A stretch of 64,000 nt of DNA from NCBI RefSeq assembly GCF_014199685.1, contig NZ_JACHNZ010000016.1, forward strand, positions 1 through 64,000, in the 5' to 3' direction. This DNA is from Sphingosinicella soli. GTDB lineage: Bacteria > Pseudomonadota > Alphaproteobacteria > Sphingomonadales > Sphingomonadaceae. The position numbers were made by a program, and so were the translations under genes. The notes beneath the pieces were generated by a model. The model ran no database searches, had not been told where the DNA came from, and worked only from the letters and a program-made list of their open reading frames with translations. How positions within the stretch are numbered: the stretch's first letter is position 1; each line of letters begins with the position of its first letter. Shown one piece after another: positions 44,246 through 54,556 of the stretch.

Positions 44246-45376
44246 ATGCGCGTGATCGGGCTGCTTCGCAAAATTCCGTGCTTCGTCCCCCGCCGGCAGT
44301 CCCTGCGGCCATGGCGGCGCGCGCTCCTGCTGCTGCCCGCCGCATTCGCGCTGATAGCAGCGGGGCAACCGCGAGGCTATCCCCGCTCCTATGCGGATAC
44401 GATCGCGGCGGCGCGGCGGGAAGGCGCGGTCGTGGTGTATTCAACCACCGACCGCCATGAGGTCGTGGGTGCGCTGAATGCATTCCGCAAGCGCTATCCG
44501 TTCCTGCGCGTCGATTACCGCGAGCTTGAATCGCCGACGCTCTACAACCGCGTCATCGCGGAATCGCGGGCACGAAAACCCACCGGCGACCTGATCTGGA
44601 GTTCCGCGATGGACCTTCAGATCAAGCTGGTGAACGACGGCTATGCGCAGGCCTATGCCTCCCCCGAAAAACCCTATCTGCCGGACTGGGCGATCTGGAA
44701 AAACGAAGCGTGGGGCGTCACCGCCGAACCCGTCGTGATCGCCTACAACAAACGCCTCGTGCCGCCCAGGGATGTGCCGCGCTCCCGCGCCGCGTTCGAA
44801 CGTCTGCTGCGTTCCAACGCGGCGTTCTACAGGGGCCGGGTTTCCACATACGACCCGCGCCTGTCCGGCTTCGGCTATCTGCAATTGACGCAGGATTATC
44901 ATGCGAGCCGCGACGTGATGGGGCTCGTCGGTGCGCTCGGCGCGGCGCGCGTGCGGCTGCATACGTCGAGCGGCCCGCTGCTTGCGGACATCGAAAGCGG
45001 CCGCAGCCTCTTCGCGTACAATGCGCTCGGCTCCTATGCGCTCGAGCTTGCCACGCGCAACCCGGACATCGGCGTCATCATGCCGAGCGACTACACGCTC
45101 GTCGTGTCGCGGATCGCGCTCATCGCGCGCGAAGCGCGGCAGCCCAACGCGGCAAAGCTGCTGCTCGATTTCCTGCTCTCCGTCGAAGGCCAGCGCCAAT
45201 TGGCGCGTGCCTACATGGCGCCTTCGCGTGAGGATGTGGCGCCGCTGGCAGGCAGCAAGCCGCCGCCCTCGTCAGCGCGCCCCGTGAAGCTCGGCCCGGC
45301 GTTGCTCGCGAACCTCGACCGCATCCGGCGCGAGCGCTTCCTCGCCAACTGGCAGACCGCGCTCAACGAGAAATAG
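44246..45376 (+). CDS. Extracellular solute-binding protein, ABC type, without transporter genes
   Basis: About 376 residues from ATG 44246 (an ATG at 44225 is also possible). An N-terminal basic region and helix (RRALLLLPAAFALIAAG) is followed by a type 2 periplasmic-binding fold: AARREGAVVVYSTTDRHEV, GDLIWSSAMDLQIKLV, VVIAYNKRLVPP, GVIMPSDYTLVVSRIALIA. It resembles Fe(III)- or phosphoglycerate-type binding proteins (AfuA/PgtC). No permease or ATPase is nearby, and it faces a two-component system, so a ligand-presenting role for the kinase is plausible. Confidence 0.85.
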   Translation: MRVIGLLRKIPCFVPRRQSLRPWRRALLLLPAAFALIAAGQPRGYPRSYADTIAAARREGAVVVYSTTDRHEVVGALNAFRKRYPFLRVDYRELESPTLYNRVIAESRARKPTGDLIWSSAMDLQIKLVNDGYAQAYASPEKPYLPDWAIWKNEAWGVTAEPVVIAYNKRLVPPRDVPRSRAAFERLLRSNAAFYRGRVSTYDPRLSGFGYLQLTQDYHASRDVMGLVGALGAARVRLHTSSGPLLADIESGRSLFAYNALGSYALELATRNPDIGVIMPSDYTLVVSRIALIAREARQPNAAKLLLDFLLSVEGQRQLARAYMAPSREDVAPLAGSKPPPSSARPVKLGPALLANLDRIRRERFLANWQTALNEK

Positions 45377-45497
45377 AGACCGATCGCCATTCCGCCCAGA
45401 CCGGGGGCATTGTCGAAGTCTATCGCAACATAGGCCTGGACCGGCTCCAGCGCGTTCACTTCGTTCGTCGTCAGCGCAGCAGAAAAATGAGATATGC

Positions 45498-45511
45498 ATG
45501 TTTCATAACAT
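45498..45511. promoter_or_regulatory. Candidate operator upstream of the chromate operon
   Basis: An inverted repeat ATGTT-TCAT-AACAT lies 25 bp before the chrB start. ChrB proteins can act as chromate-responsive regulators of their own operon, so this is a possible binding site; no footprint-type evidence can be read from sequence. Confidence 0.3.
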
Positions 45512-45535
45512 CCCTTGTGGTGATACATATGCTCT

Positions 45536-46495
45536 ATGAATTCCTCGATAGCCCCCGAACACTGGCTGGCGCTACTCCATCAGCTCCCGGCAAAGCCGCC
45601 CTACCTGCGCGTGAAGATTTGGCGCCGCCTTCAGGCGATCGGCGCCGTGCCGCTCAAGAACGCCGTGCATGTGCTGCCCCGGCAGGACGAGACTGAAGCC
45701 GCGTTCCGCGAGCTGCTCGCCGAGATCATATCGGGCGGCGGCGAGGCGGTCCTGATCGATGCGCGAATGATCGAGGGCCAGAGCGACGCCGATCTGCGCG
45801 GCCTTTTCGATGCGGGACGCGACGCTGACTATAACGAGTTGACGCAGGCCGCACGCCGCCTGCTCGAGACAGGGCCGCCCTCCGGCCCGGATATCGCCAA
45901 GCTCCAGCGGCGGCTCGCAGACATCGTCCGGCTCGACTTCTTCGGCGCGCACGGTCGCCAGGACGCCGAGGCGGCCCTGCGTGAGCTGGACCAGAAGCGT
46001 TACGTCCATCCGGATGTCGGCCGCACAGGCGAACCGGCACCCTTGTCTACCGCCGGTCTCAAGAACCGCGTCTGGGTGACGCGGCGCGGCGTCCATGTCG
46101 ATCGTATTGCCAGCGCGTGGCTGATCCGCCGGTTCATCGACCCCGAGGCCCGTTTCAAGTTCGTCGACGGCAGGAGCTACGCGCCGCAGTCGGGTGAGCT
46201 GCGCTTCGATATGGTCGATGCCGAGTTCACGCACGAGGGCGATCGGTGCAGCTTCGAGACCCTGTTGCTGCGCGCCGAACTGGAAGGCGACCCGGCGCTC
46301 GCAGCGATTGGCGAGATCATCCATGATCTCGACATTGGCGACGGCAAGTTCGGGCGCCCGGAGACGCCGGGTCTCGGCGCGATGCTGTCGGGTGTTTGCG
46401 CATCGACCGACGATGACCTCGAGCGCATCGCCAGTGGCGGCGATGCGCTTAACCAGTTCCATGCCTTTTTCAGCAATCGAAAAGCCGAGCGATGA
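45536..46495 (+). CDS. chrB: Chromate resistance protein ChrB
   Basis: A 319-residue ChrB with N-terminal domain (about 1-130; LLHQLPAKPPYLRVKIWRRL, VHVLP) and C-terminal ChrB domain (about 165-310; VWVTRRGVHVDRIASAWLIR, FTHEGDRCSFETLL, IHDLDIGDGKFGRPE). ChrB senses chromate and is needed for full resistance with ChrA. It overlaps chrA by 4 bp. Flanks show no transposon ends, but the operon differs in theme from its neighbours. Confidence 0.93.
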   Translation: MNSSIAPEHWLALLHQLPAKPPYLRVKIWRRLQAIGAVPLKNAVHVLPRQDETEAAFRELLAEIISGGGEAVLIDARMIEGQSDADLRGLFDAGRDADYNELTQAARRLLETGPPSGPDIAKLQRRLADIVRLDFFGAHGRQDAEAALRELDQKRYVHPDVGRTGEPAPLSTAGLKNRVWVTRRGVHVDRIASAWLIRRFIDPEARFKFVDGRSYAPQSGELRFDMVDAEFTHEGDRCSFETLLLRAELEGDPALAAIGEIIHDLDIGDGKFGRPETPGLGAMLSGVCASTDDDLERIASGGDALNQFHAFFSNRKAER

Positions 46496-47895
46496 CCGTC
46501 ACCACGACCGAGCAGCACGAAAGCGCCGCCACGCCGGCGAAAGATCACGGCATCCCGTTCGGCGATGCCGTTCGGGTGTGGGCGCGGATCGCGTCGCTGA
46601 GTTTCGGCGGTCCCGCAGGGCAGATCGCGGTCATGCACCGCATCCTCGTCGAGGAGAAACGGTGGATCGGCGAGGAGCGGTTCCTCCATGCGCTCAACTA
46701 TTGCATGCTGCTGCCCGGCCCGGAGGCGCAGCAGCTCGCCGCCTACATCGGCTGGCTGCTGCACAAGACCAAAGGCGGGCTGGTCGCGGGGGCGCTGTTC
46801 GTGCTGCCCGGCTTTCTGGCGATCCTGGGGCTCAGCTTCGTCTACGTCTTGCTCGGCCAATCGCCGCTGATCGAGGGGCTGTTCTTCGGTTTGAAGGCAG
46901 CGGTGCTCGCGGTCGTGCTTCAGGCGGTTGTCCGGGTCGGTTCGCGGGCACTCAAGAACAATGTCATGCGCGGGATCGCGGTGGCCGCCTTCGTCGCCAT
47001 CTTCTTCTTTGGCGCACCGTTTCCGCTGATCGTTCTGGGGGCTGCGCTTGGCGGCTATATCGGGGGACGCCTTGGCGCTCCGGCCTTCAAGGTCGGCGGC
47101 GGGCATGGCGCGGCGAGCGGCGATGTGGTCCACGATCGCGACACTGCGCTCGGCGAGGGCCTGCCCGATCATGCCCGCCCCGATCTTGCATGGTCGCTCA
47201 AGATTTCGGGCGCGCTGCTGTTTCTTTGGCTGGCCCCGGTCGCGGCGATTCTCGTGCTGGTCGGTCCCGACGACGTGTTTGCCCGCATCGCGACATTCTT
47301 CAGCCAGATGGCGGTCGTAACCTTTGGCGGCGCTTATGCGGTGCTTGCCTATGTGGCGCAGGAAGCTGTCGGCACCTATGGCTGGTTGCAGCCCGGCGAA
47401 ATGCTGGACGGCCTCGGGCTGGCGGAGACGACGCCGGGGCCGCTGATCATGGTCACCCAGTTCGTCGGCTTTCTCGCAGCGTTCCGGGATGCGGGCGATT
47501 TGCATCCGCTGGTCGCCGCGACGCTCGGAGCGATCCTGACGACCTGGGTGACGTTCGTGCCCTGCTTCCTGTGGATATTCGGCGGCGCGCCCTTCGTCGA
47601 GCGGCTGCGCGGCAACCCGGCGCTTTCAGCCGCGCTCAGTGCCATCACTGCCGCGGTCGTTGGTGTGATCCTGAACCTCGCGCTGTGGTTCGCCATCCAC
47701 ACGCTGTTCAGTGACGTGCGGACGGTGAACATCATGGGCGGCGCGTTCGATGCGCCGATGCTCGTCTCGCTCAACCTGCCCGCCTTCATTCTCGCAGCGG
47801 GGGCGGTCATCGCGGTGTTCCGCTTCAAGGCCGGAATGATCCCGGTGCTGCTGGCCTGCGCCGTCCTCGGCGCGGCCTATGTTTTCATCGTCTGA
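46492..47895 (+). CDS. chrA: Chromate efflux transporter ChrA
   Basis: A 467-residue member of the CHR family, long form with two homologous halves. The first half carries LSFGGPAGQIAVMHRILVEE, LLPGPEAQQLAAYIG; the second carries VVTFGGAYAVLAYVAQ, TTPGPLIMVTQFVGFLAAF. About ten membrane helices. It exports chromate from the cytoplasm using the proton-motive force. Full length. Confidence 0.95.
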   Translation: MTVTTTEQHESAATPAKDHGIPFGDAVRVWARIASLSFGGPAGQIAVMHRILVEEKRWIGEERFLHALNYCMLLPGPEAQQLAAYIGWLLHKTKGGLVAGALFVLPGFLAILGLSFVYVLLGQSPLIEGLFFGLKAAVLAVVLQAVVRVGSRALKNNVMRGIAVAAFVAIFFFGAPFPLIVLGAALGGYIGGRLGAPAFKVGGGHGAASGDVVHDRDTALGEGLPDHARPDLAWSLKISGALLFLWLAPVAAILVLVGPDDVFARIATFFSQMAVVTFGGAYAVLAYVAQEAVGTYGWLQPGEMLDGLGLAETTPGPLIMVTQFVGFLAAFRDAGDLHPLVAATLGAILTTWVTFVPCFLWIFGGAPFVERLRGNPALSAALSAITAAVVGVILNLALWFAIHTLFSDVRTVNIMGGAFDAPMLVSLNLPAFILAAGAVIAVFRFKAGMIPVLLACAVLGAAYVFIV

Positions 47896-47909
47896 AGGGA
47901 GATGTTTCA

Positions 47910-48635
47910 ATGACCGTCTCACGACGCGTGGCCGTCCAGGCCCTTGGAATAGGCGCAGTTGCGATGACCGCAATGAAGAGCGCGGCAGCACAGCAGCAGT
48001 CTGTATCGGCGGGCGCTCCCGCCTTCGTCGGCGGCTATCAGCCGAGGCCTCTCAAATTCGATCCGGCAAAGCTCGACGGACTTTCCGAACGGCTGATCCG
48101 GTCGCATTGGGAGAACAATTACCAGGGGTCGGTCAAGACGCTGAACGCACTGCGCCCCCGTCTGGCGGCGGCGCTCGCCGACAGTGAAGCCCCGGCCGCG
48201 ATCTATGGCGGCCTCAAGCGCGAGGAGTTGCATCGCGCTGGCTCGGTCGTATTGCACGAAATCTATTTCGACACGCTGGGCGGCAACGGCGCAGCCGCAG
48301 GCTCGATCCGTGACGCGATCACGACGGCGTTCGGGTCTTTCGCGACCTGGGAGACCGAGTTCCGCCGCATCGGCATGAGCCTTGCCGGTGGGTCGGGCTG
48401 GACGATCCTTGCCTACAACCTCCATACCCGTTCACTGAACAATCATTGGGCGTGGGATCATATGCACGGCGCCGCCGCCGGCGTACCGCTCCTGGTGCTC
48501 GATATGTATGAGCATAGTTTCCACATGGACTACGGCACCCAGGCAGCCAGATACATCGATGCCTGGTTCCGTAATCTCGACTGGGAGGCGATCGACCGCC
48601 GCTATGCGCAGGCGATCGGTGCTGCCCGCAGTTGA
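47910..48635 (+). CDS. Exported Fe/Mn superoxide dismutase of the chromate operon (ChrC/ChrF type)
   Basis: A 241-residue protein with a Tat-like leader (VSRRVAVQALGIGAVAMTAM, cut near AAAQ). Metal ligands are recognisable: His of RSHWENNYQG, His of VVLHEIYFD, and Asp and His of DMYEHSFHMDYG. Chromate operons often carry such a SOD gene, dealing with superoxide formed during chromate reduction. It lies 14 bp after chrA. The sequence is quite unlike the cytoplasmic SodB at 4.4 kb. Confidence 0.88.
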   Translation: MTVSRRVAVQALGIGAVAMTAMKSAAAQQQSVSAGAPAFVGGYQPRPLKFDPAKLDGLSERLIRSHWENNYQGSVKTLNALRPRLAAALADSEAPAAIYGGLKREELHRAGSVVLHEIYFDTLGGNGAAAGSIRDAITTAFGSFATWETEFRRIGMSLAGGSGWTILAYNLHTRSLNNHWAWDHMHGAAAGVPLLVLDMYEHSFHMDYGTQAARYIDAWFRNLDWEAIDRRYAQAIGAARS

Positions 48636-48759
48636 CGGGCCCGAATTCGATATCGCGGCGTTTCACGACCCGGTCCCGCGTATCAGCCCGCGCCTGCAGC
48701 CGCCTCATCCCCGGCAGACGCGTTCGAGGCGCCCGGCGTGGGCGGAATGGTGATCGGTC

Positions 48760-50073
48760 TCAGGCGTGCCAGGGGAACAGTCCGAGCACGAGGCATGTGA
48801 TCATGAACACCGCGCACGCGCCGAGCGCCCATTTCATCGTGAAGCGCTGGTGGTCGCCAAGCTCCACGCCTGCCGTCGCAACCAGAAGATAGGTCGATGC
48901 GACCAGCGGGCTCAGCAGATGGATCTGCTGGCCGACAAGCGAAGCGCGCGCGACCTCCATCGCGGTGATGCCGTAATTTTCCGCCGAATGCGCGAGCACC
49001 GGCAGCATCCCGAAATAGAAGGCGTCGTTCGAGATGAGAACCGTGAAGGGAATGCTGACGAGCGCGGTGATCGGCGCCATGTAGGGGCCGAGCGCATCGG
49101 GGATCACGCCCGTCACCGTATTCGCCATCGCATCGACCATCATGGTGCCCGAAAGCACGCCGGTGAAGATGCCCGCCGCGAAAACGAGGCCTGCGGTTGC
49201 AAGCGCGTTCGAGGCATGGGCGGCGATGCGTTCGCGCTGCATATCCACCTGCGGATAGTTGACCATCACGGCGATTGCGAAGGCGACCATGAACAGCACC
49301 TGCAGCGGCACGTCACCGAACAGCAACACCCCCATCAGGGCGGCGGTCAGCGCGGCATTGAACCAGTAAAGGCGGGGGCGGCGCGTGGAGGGCGTACCGT
49401 CGCTGTCGGGGGTCGACAGGTCGAGCAGGCCGGGGGGCGGCATTGCGACCCGCTCGGTGATGCCGAGGCGCTTGCGCTCGGCGCGGCCGAGCATCCATGC
49501 GGCGAACAGCACCCAGCAGACCGTGGTGAGCACCGGCGGGATCAGCGACAGAAACAGCGCGCGCGGATCGACGCCGAGCGCGATCGCGGCGCGCGCGGTC
49601 GGGCCGCCCCACGGCACGAGATTCATCGCGGCGACCGCCATGATGAGGATGCAGGTGAGCACGCGCACATCCATCTTCATGTGCCGGTAGAGCGGCAGCA
49701 GCGCCGACAGCGTGATCATGTAGGTGGTGGTGCCGTCGCCATCGAGCGCGACGATAAGACCGAGAATCGCGGAGCCCATCGTGATCCGCAGCGGATCGCC
49801 GTGGGCGAGTTCGACGACCTTGCGCGTCAGCGGATCAAAAAGGCCCGCATCGATCATGATGCCGAAATAGAGGATCGCGAACAGCAGCATCACGCCGGTG
49901 GGCGCGATGTCCCTGATGCCCGTGAGCATCATCTCGCCGAGACCCACCGAGAATCCGGCGATCAGCGCGAACACCGTGGGCACGATGATAAGCGCGATCA
50001 TCGCGGACATCCGCTTCGTCATGATCAGAGTCATGAACGTCGCGACCATGCCGAAGGCGAAAATGGAAAGCAT
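48760..50073 (-). CDS. CitMHS-family citrate/metal-citrate transporter
   Basis: A 437-residue inner-membrane protein with about 12 helices, including LLFAILYFGIMIDAGLFDPL, LDGDGTTTYMITLSALLPLY and NLVPWGGPTARAAIALGVDP, characteristic of CitMHS proton:(metal-)citrate symporters. It is the last gene of a minus-strand set containing aconitase-type and isocitrate-dehydrogenase-type genes, which supports a tricarboxylate substrate. Gap to the aconitase gene is 77 bp. Confidence 0.93.
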   Translation of the reverse strand: MLSIFAFGMVATFMTLIMTKRMSAMIALIIVPTVFALIAGFSVGLGEMMLTGIRDIAPTGVMLLFAILYFGIMIDAGLFDPLTRKVVELAHGDPLRITMGSAILGLIVALDGDGTTTYMITLSALLPLYRHMKMDVRVLTCILIMAVAAMNLVPWGGPTARAAIALGVDPRALFLSLIPPVLTTVCWVLFAAWMLGRAERKRLGITERVAMPPPGLLDLSTPDSDGTPSTRRPRLYWFNAALTAALMGVLLFGDVPLQVLFMVAFAIAVMVNYPQVDMQRERIAAHASNALATAGLVFAAGIFTGVLSGTMMVDAMANTVTGVIPDALGPYMAPITALVSIPFTVLISNDAFYFGMLPVLAHSAENYGITAMEVARASLVGQQIHLLSPLVASTYLLVATAGVELGDHQRFTMKWALGACAVFMITCLVLGLFPWHA

Positions 50074-50150
50074 CAGCCGGCGGTTCCCCTCAGTGCCCGC
50101 CGACGTGGGGGCAGTCCCAATGTTTGCGTCATCCTAGGCGCCTTTGTCTT

Positions 50151-52642
<2,492 letters not shown>

Positions 52643-52646
<4 letters not shown>

Positions 52647-53443
52647 GCTGCCCCTCGCGCCTTGCGCGCGATGAACAGCGGAATGCGGAAGCGGCGCGCG
52701 ATGATCCCGCCGAAGCCCTGTTCCCCCACGGCCTCGATCCCGTCCAGAACACGCGCGCGCAGCTTCGGCTCCATGCGGCGCACCATCGAGAAGGTGCCGT
52801 AAAGCGCGCGCATCTCCGCCGCAGTCATCCGCACGGTCATGTCGTGCATCTGATGCTGCGCGTGCGCGAACCCCGCCGCGCGCAGTTCGGCGAGGCGATC
52901 GCCCGTCCACAGCGAATAGTGCCGCTGCTCCGGCCCCCGAAGCGAGGGCGGCAGCGCGGCGTCTTTCAGCAGCGGCAGCACCGCGCGGCTGAACAGATCC
53001 TCTTCGGGATCGTGGAGCACGGTCCACCACATCGCCCACACGCCGCCGGGGCGCAGAAGATTGTGCACCATCGGAAGCCCGCGCGACGCATCGACCCAGT
53101 GAAACGACGTGGCGGCAACGCCGAGATCGAAGGCCCCTGCGGCAAGCCCGGCATCCTCAAGCGGCGCATTCACGACGCGCACGTTCCCGGCCAAACCGGC
53201 AAGTTCGCCCGCAAGCACAGGATCGGGTTCGACGAGCGTGAGCGACCCGACATCCGCCGCAAGCAATCGCCTGCTCGCCTGCCCGGTTCCGGGTCCGATC
53301 TCGAAAACATCTGCGCCCGGAATGAGCGCGCCAGCCAGCGCCGCATAAAGCGCTTCAGGATAATGTGGCCGCGCGCTGGCGTAGCCCGCTGCATCCGCCC
53401 CGAAAATGTGCCGCCCGACGAGATGGCTTTCGCGGGTCATCAT
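52643..53443 (-). CDS. Class I SAM-dependent methyltransferase in the tricarboxylate operon
   Basis: A 266-residue enzyme (ATG 53443, or 53440). SAM motif I is VFEIGPGTGQASRRLL, the acidic end of strand 2 is LVEPDP, and FHWVD follows motif III. The N-terminus GADAAGYASARPHYPEALY is typical of small-molecule methyltransferases. It overlaps both neighbours by 4 bp, so it is tightly bound to the dehydrogenase and aconitase. A trans-aconitate methyltransferase-like repair role would fit, but this rests on context alone. Confidence 0.85.
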
Positions 53444-54480
53444 AGCCGGCGGATCGCGCTGCACACCGCCTCGCCGAATTCGGCGGTGCCGAGCGTGCCG
53501 CCGATGTCGCGCGTGCGCGTGGCGGGCGTGTCCAGCACATCCTCGACAGCCGCCTCCAGCACCGCGGCGGCCGGGCTCGACAGCCAGTCGAGCAGCATCG
53601 CCGCCGACAGGATCAGCGACGTGGGGTTGGCGATTCCCTGCCCCGCGATATCGGGCGCGGAACCGTGCTGCGCCTGCGCGACGCAGATGTCGTCGCCCGC
53701 GTTGATCGATCCGCCGAGGCCGAGGCTGCCGCAGAGTTCGGAGGCTTCGTCCGAAAGAATATCCCCGAACATGTTCGTGGTGACGATCACGTCGAACCTG
53801 TCCGGGCTGCGGATGAGCAGCGCGGCGGCGGCATCGACGATGACCTCCTCCAGTTCCACGTCGGGGAATTCGGCGGCGACCTTGCGCACCTCGCGCAGGA
53901 AGAGCCCGTCCGACAGCGTCAGCACGTTCGCCTTGTGCACGGCCGTCACCTTGTTCCGGCGCGTGCGCGCCAGAGCGAATGCGGCGCGTGCGACCCGGGA
54001 AGCGCCTTTCGCGGTGATCTTGCGGATGGAGAGCGCCATGTCCTCGTCGGGCATGAACTCGCCGCTTCCCGCGTGCATGTTGCGGTCGGAATAGAAGCCT
54101 TCGGTGTTCTCGCGCACGATCACGAGATCCATCGGTTTGCGCAGGATGCCGAGACCCGCCCGCGAACGGCACGGCCGGATGTTGGCGTAGAGCGCGAAGT
54201 GCGTGCGCAGCGCCGCCGAAGGGTTGATGCCGCCCGCCTCGCGCGGGGGATAATCGAAATGCGAAACCGGCCCGAGGATGGTGCCGTCCACCTGCGGTAT
54301 CCGTTCCAGCACCGCATCGGGCAATGTGGTTCCCTCTTCGGCGAGACTGGCGAAACCGATGGCGCGTTCCTCGATCGCGATCGGCACGCCGCACGTCTCC
54401 GCAAGCACCTCCAGCACCCGGCGCGTGGCGGCCGCGATTTCGGGGCCGACGCCGTCGCCCGGAAGCAGGAGCAGATTCAT
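53440..54480 (-). CDS. Isocitrate/isopropylmalate dehydrogenase-family enzyme
   Basis: A 346-residue beta-decarboxylating dehydrogenase from ATG 54480. Motifs: LLLPGDGVGPEI, substrate loop NPSAALRTHFALYANIRPCR, IVRENTEGFY, VTTNMFGDILSDEAS, and C-terminal RTRDIGGTLGTAEFGEAV. The substrate loop departs from LeuB and is nearer isocitrate- or homoisocitrate-type members. NAD is likely (no clear NADP residues seen). Together with the aconitase and CitMHS genes it suggests oxidation of an imported tricarboxylate. Confidence 0.9.
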   Translation of the reverse strand: MNLLLLPGDGVGPEIAAATRRVLEVLAETCGVPIAIEERAIGFASLAEEGTTLPDAVLERIPQVDGTILGPVSHFDYPPREAGGINPSAALRTHFALYANIRPCRSRAGLGILRKPMDLVIVRENTEGFYSDRNMHAGSGEFMPDEDMALSIRKITAKGASRVARAAFALARTRRNKVTAVHKANVLTLSDGLFLREVRKVAAEFPDVELEEVIVDAAAALLIRSPDRFDVIVTTNMFGDILSDEASELCGSLGLGGSINAGDDICVAQAQHGSAPDIAGQGIANPTSLILSAAMLLDWLSSPAAAVLEAAVEDVLDTPATRTRDIGGTLGTAEFGEAVCSAIRRL

Positions 54481-54556
54481 CTTACCGTCCGTTGCAATCG
54501 GCACCGGCCGACCGGCGCCCTCAGTGGACGCCGATCGGCAGGCCTTCAATCACCGT

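Noticed and set aside
45377-45535. Minus-strand frame containing TTNEVNALEPVQAYVAIDFD as a gene
   Set aside because: It runs into the complement of the binding-protein gene, has no family resemblance I can state, and is too short. Kept only as possible debris.
45377-48759. Chromate operon as a transposon
   Set aside because: No transposase, terminal inverted repeats or target duplications can be seen on either side.
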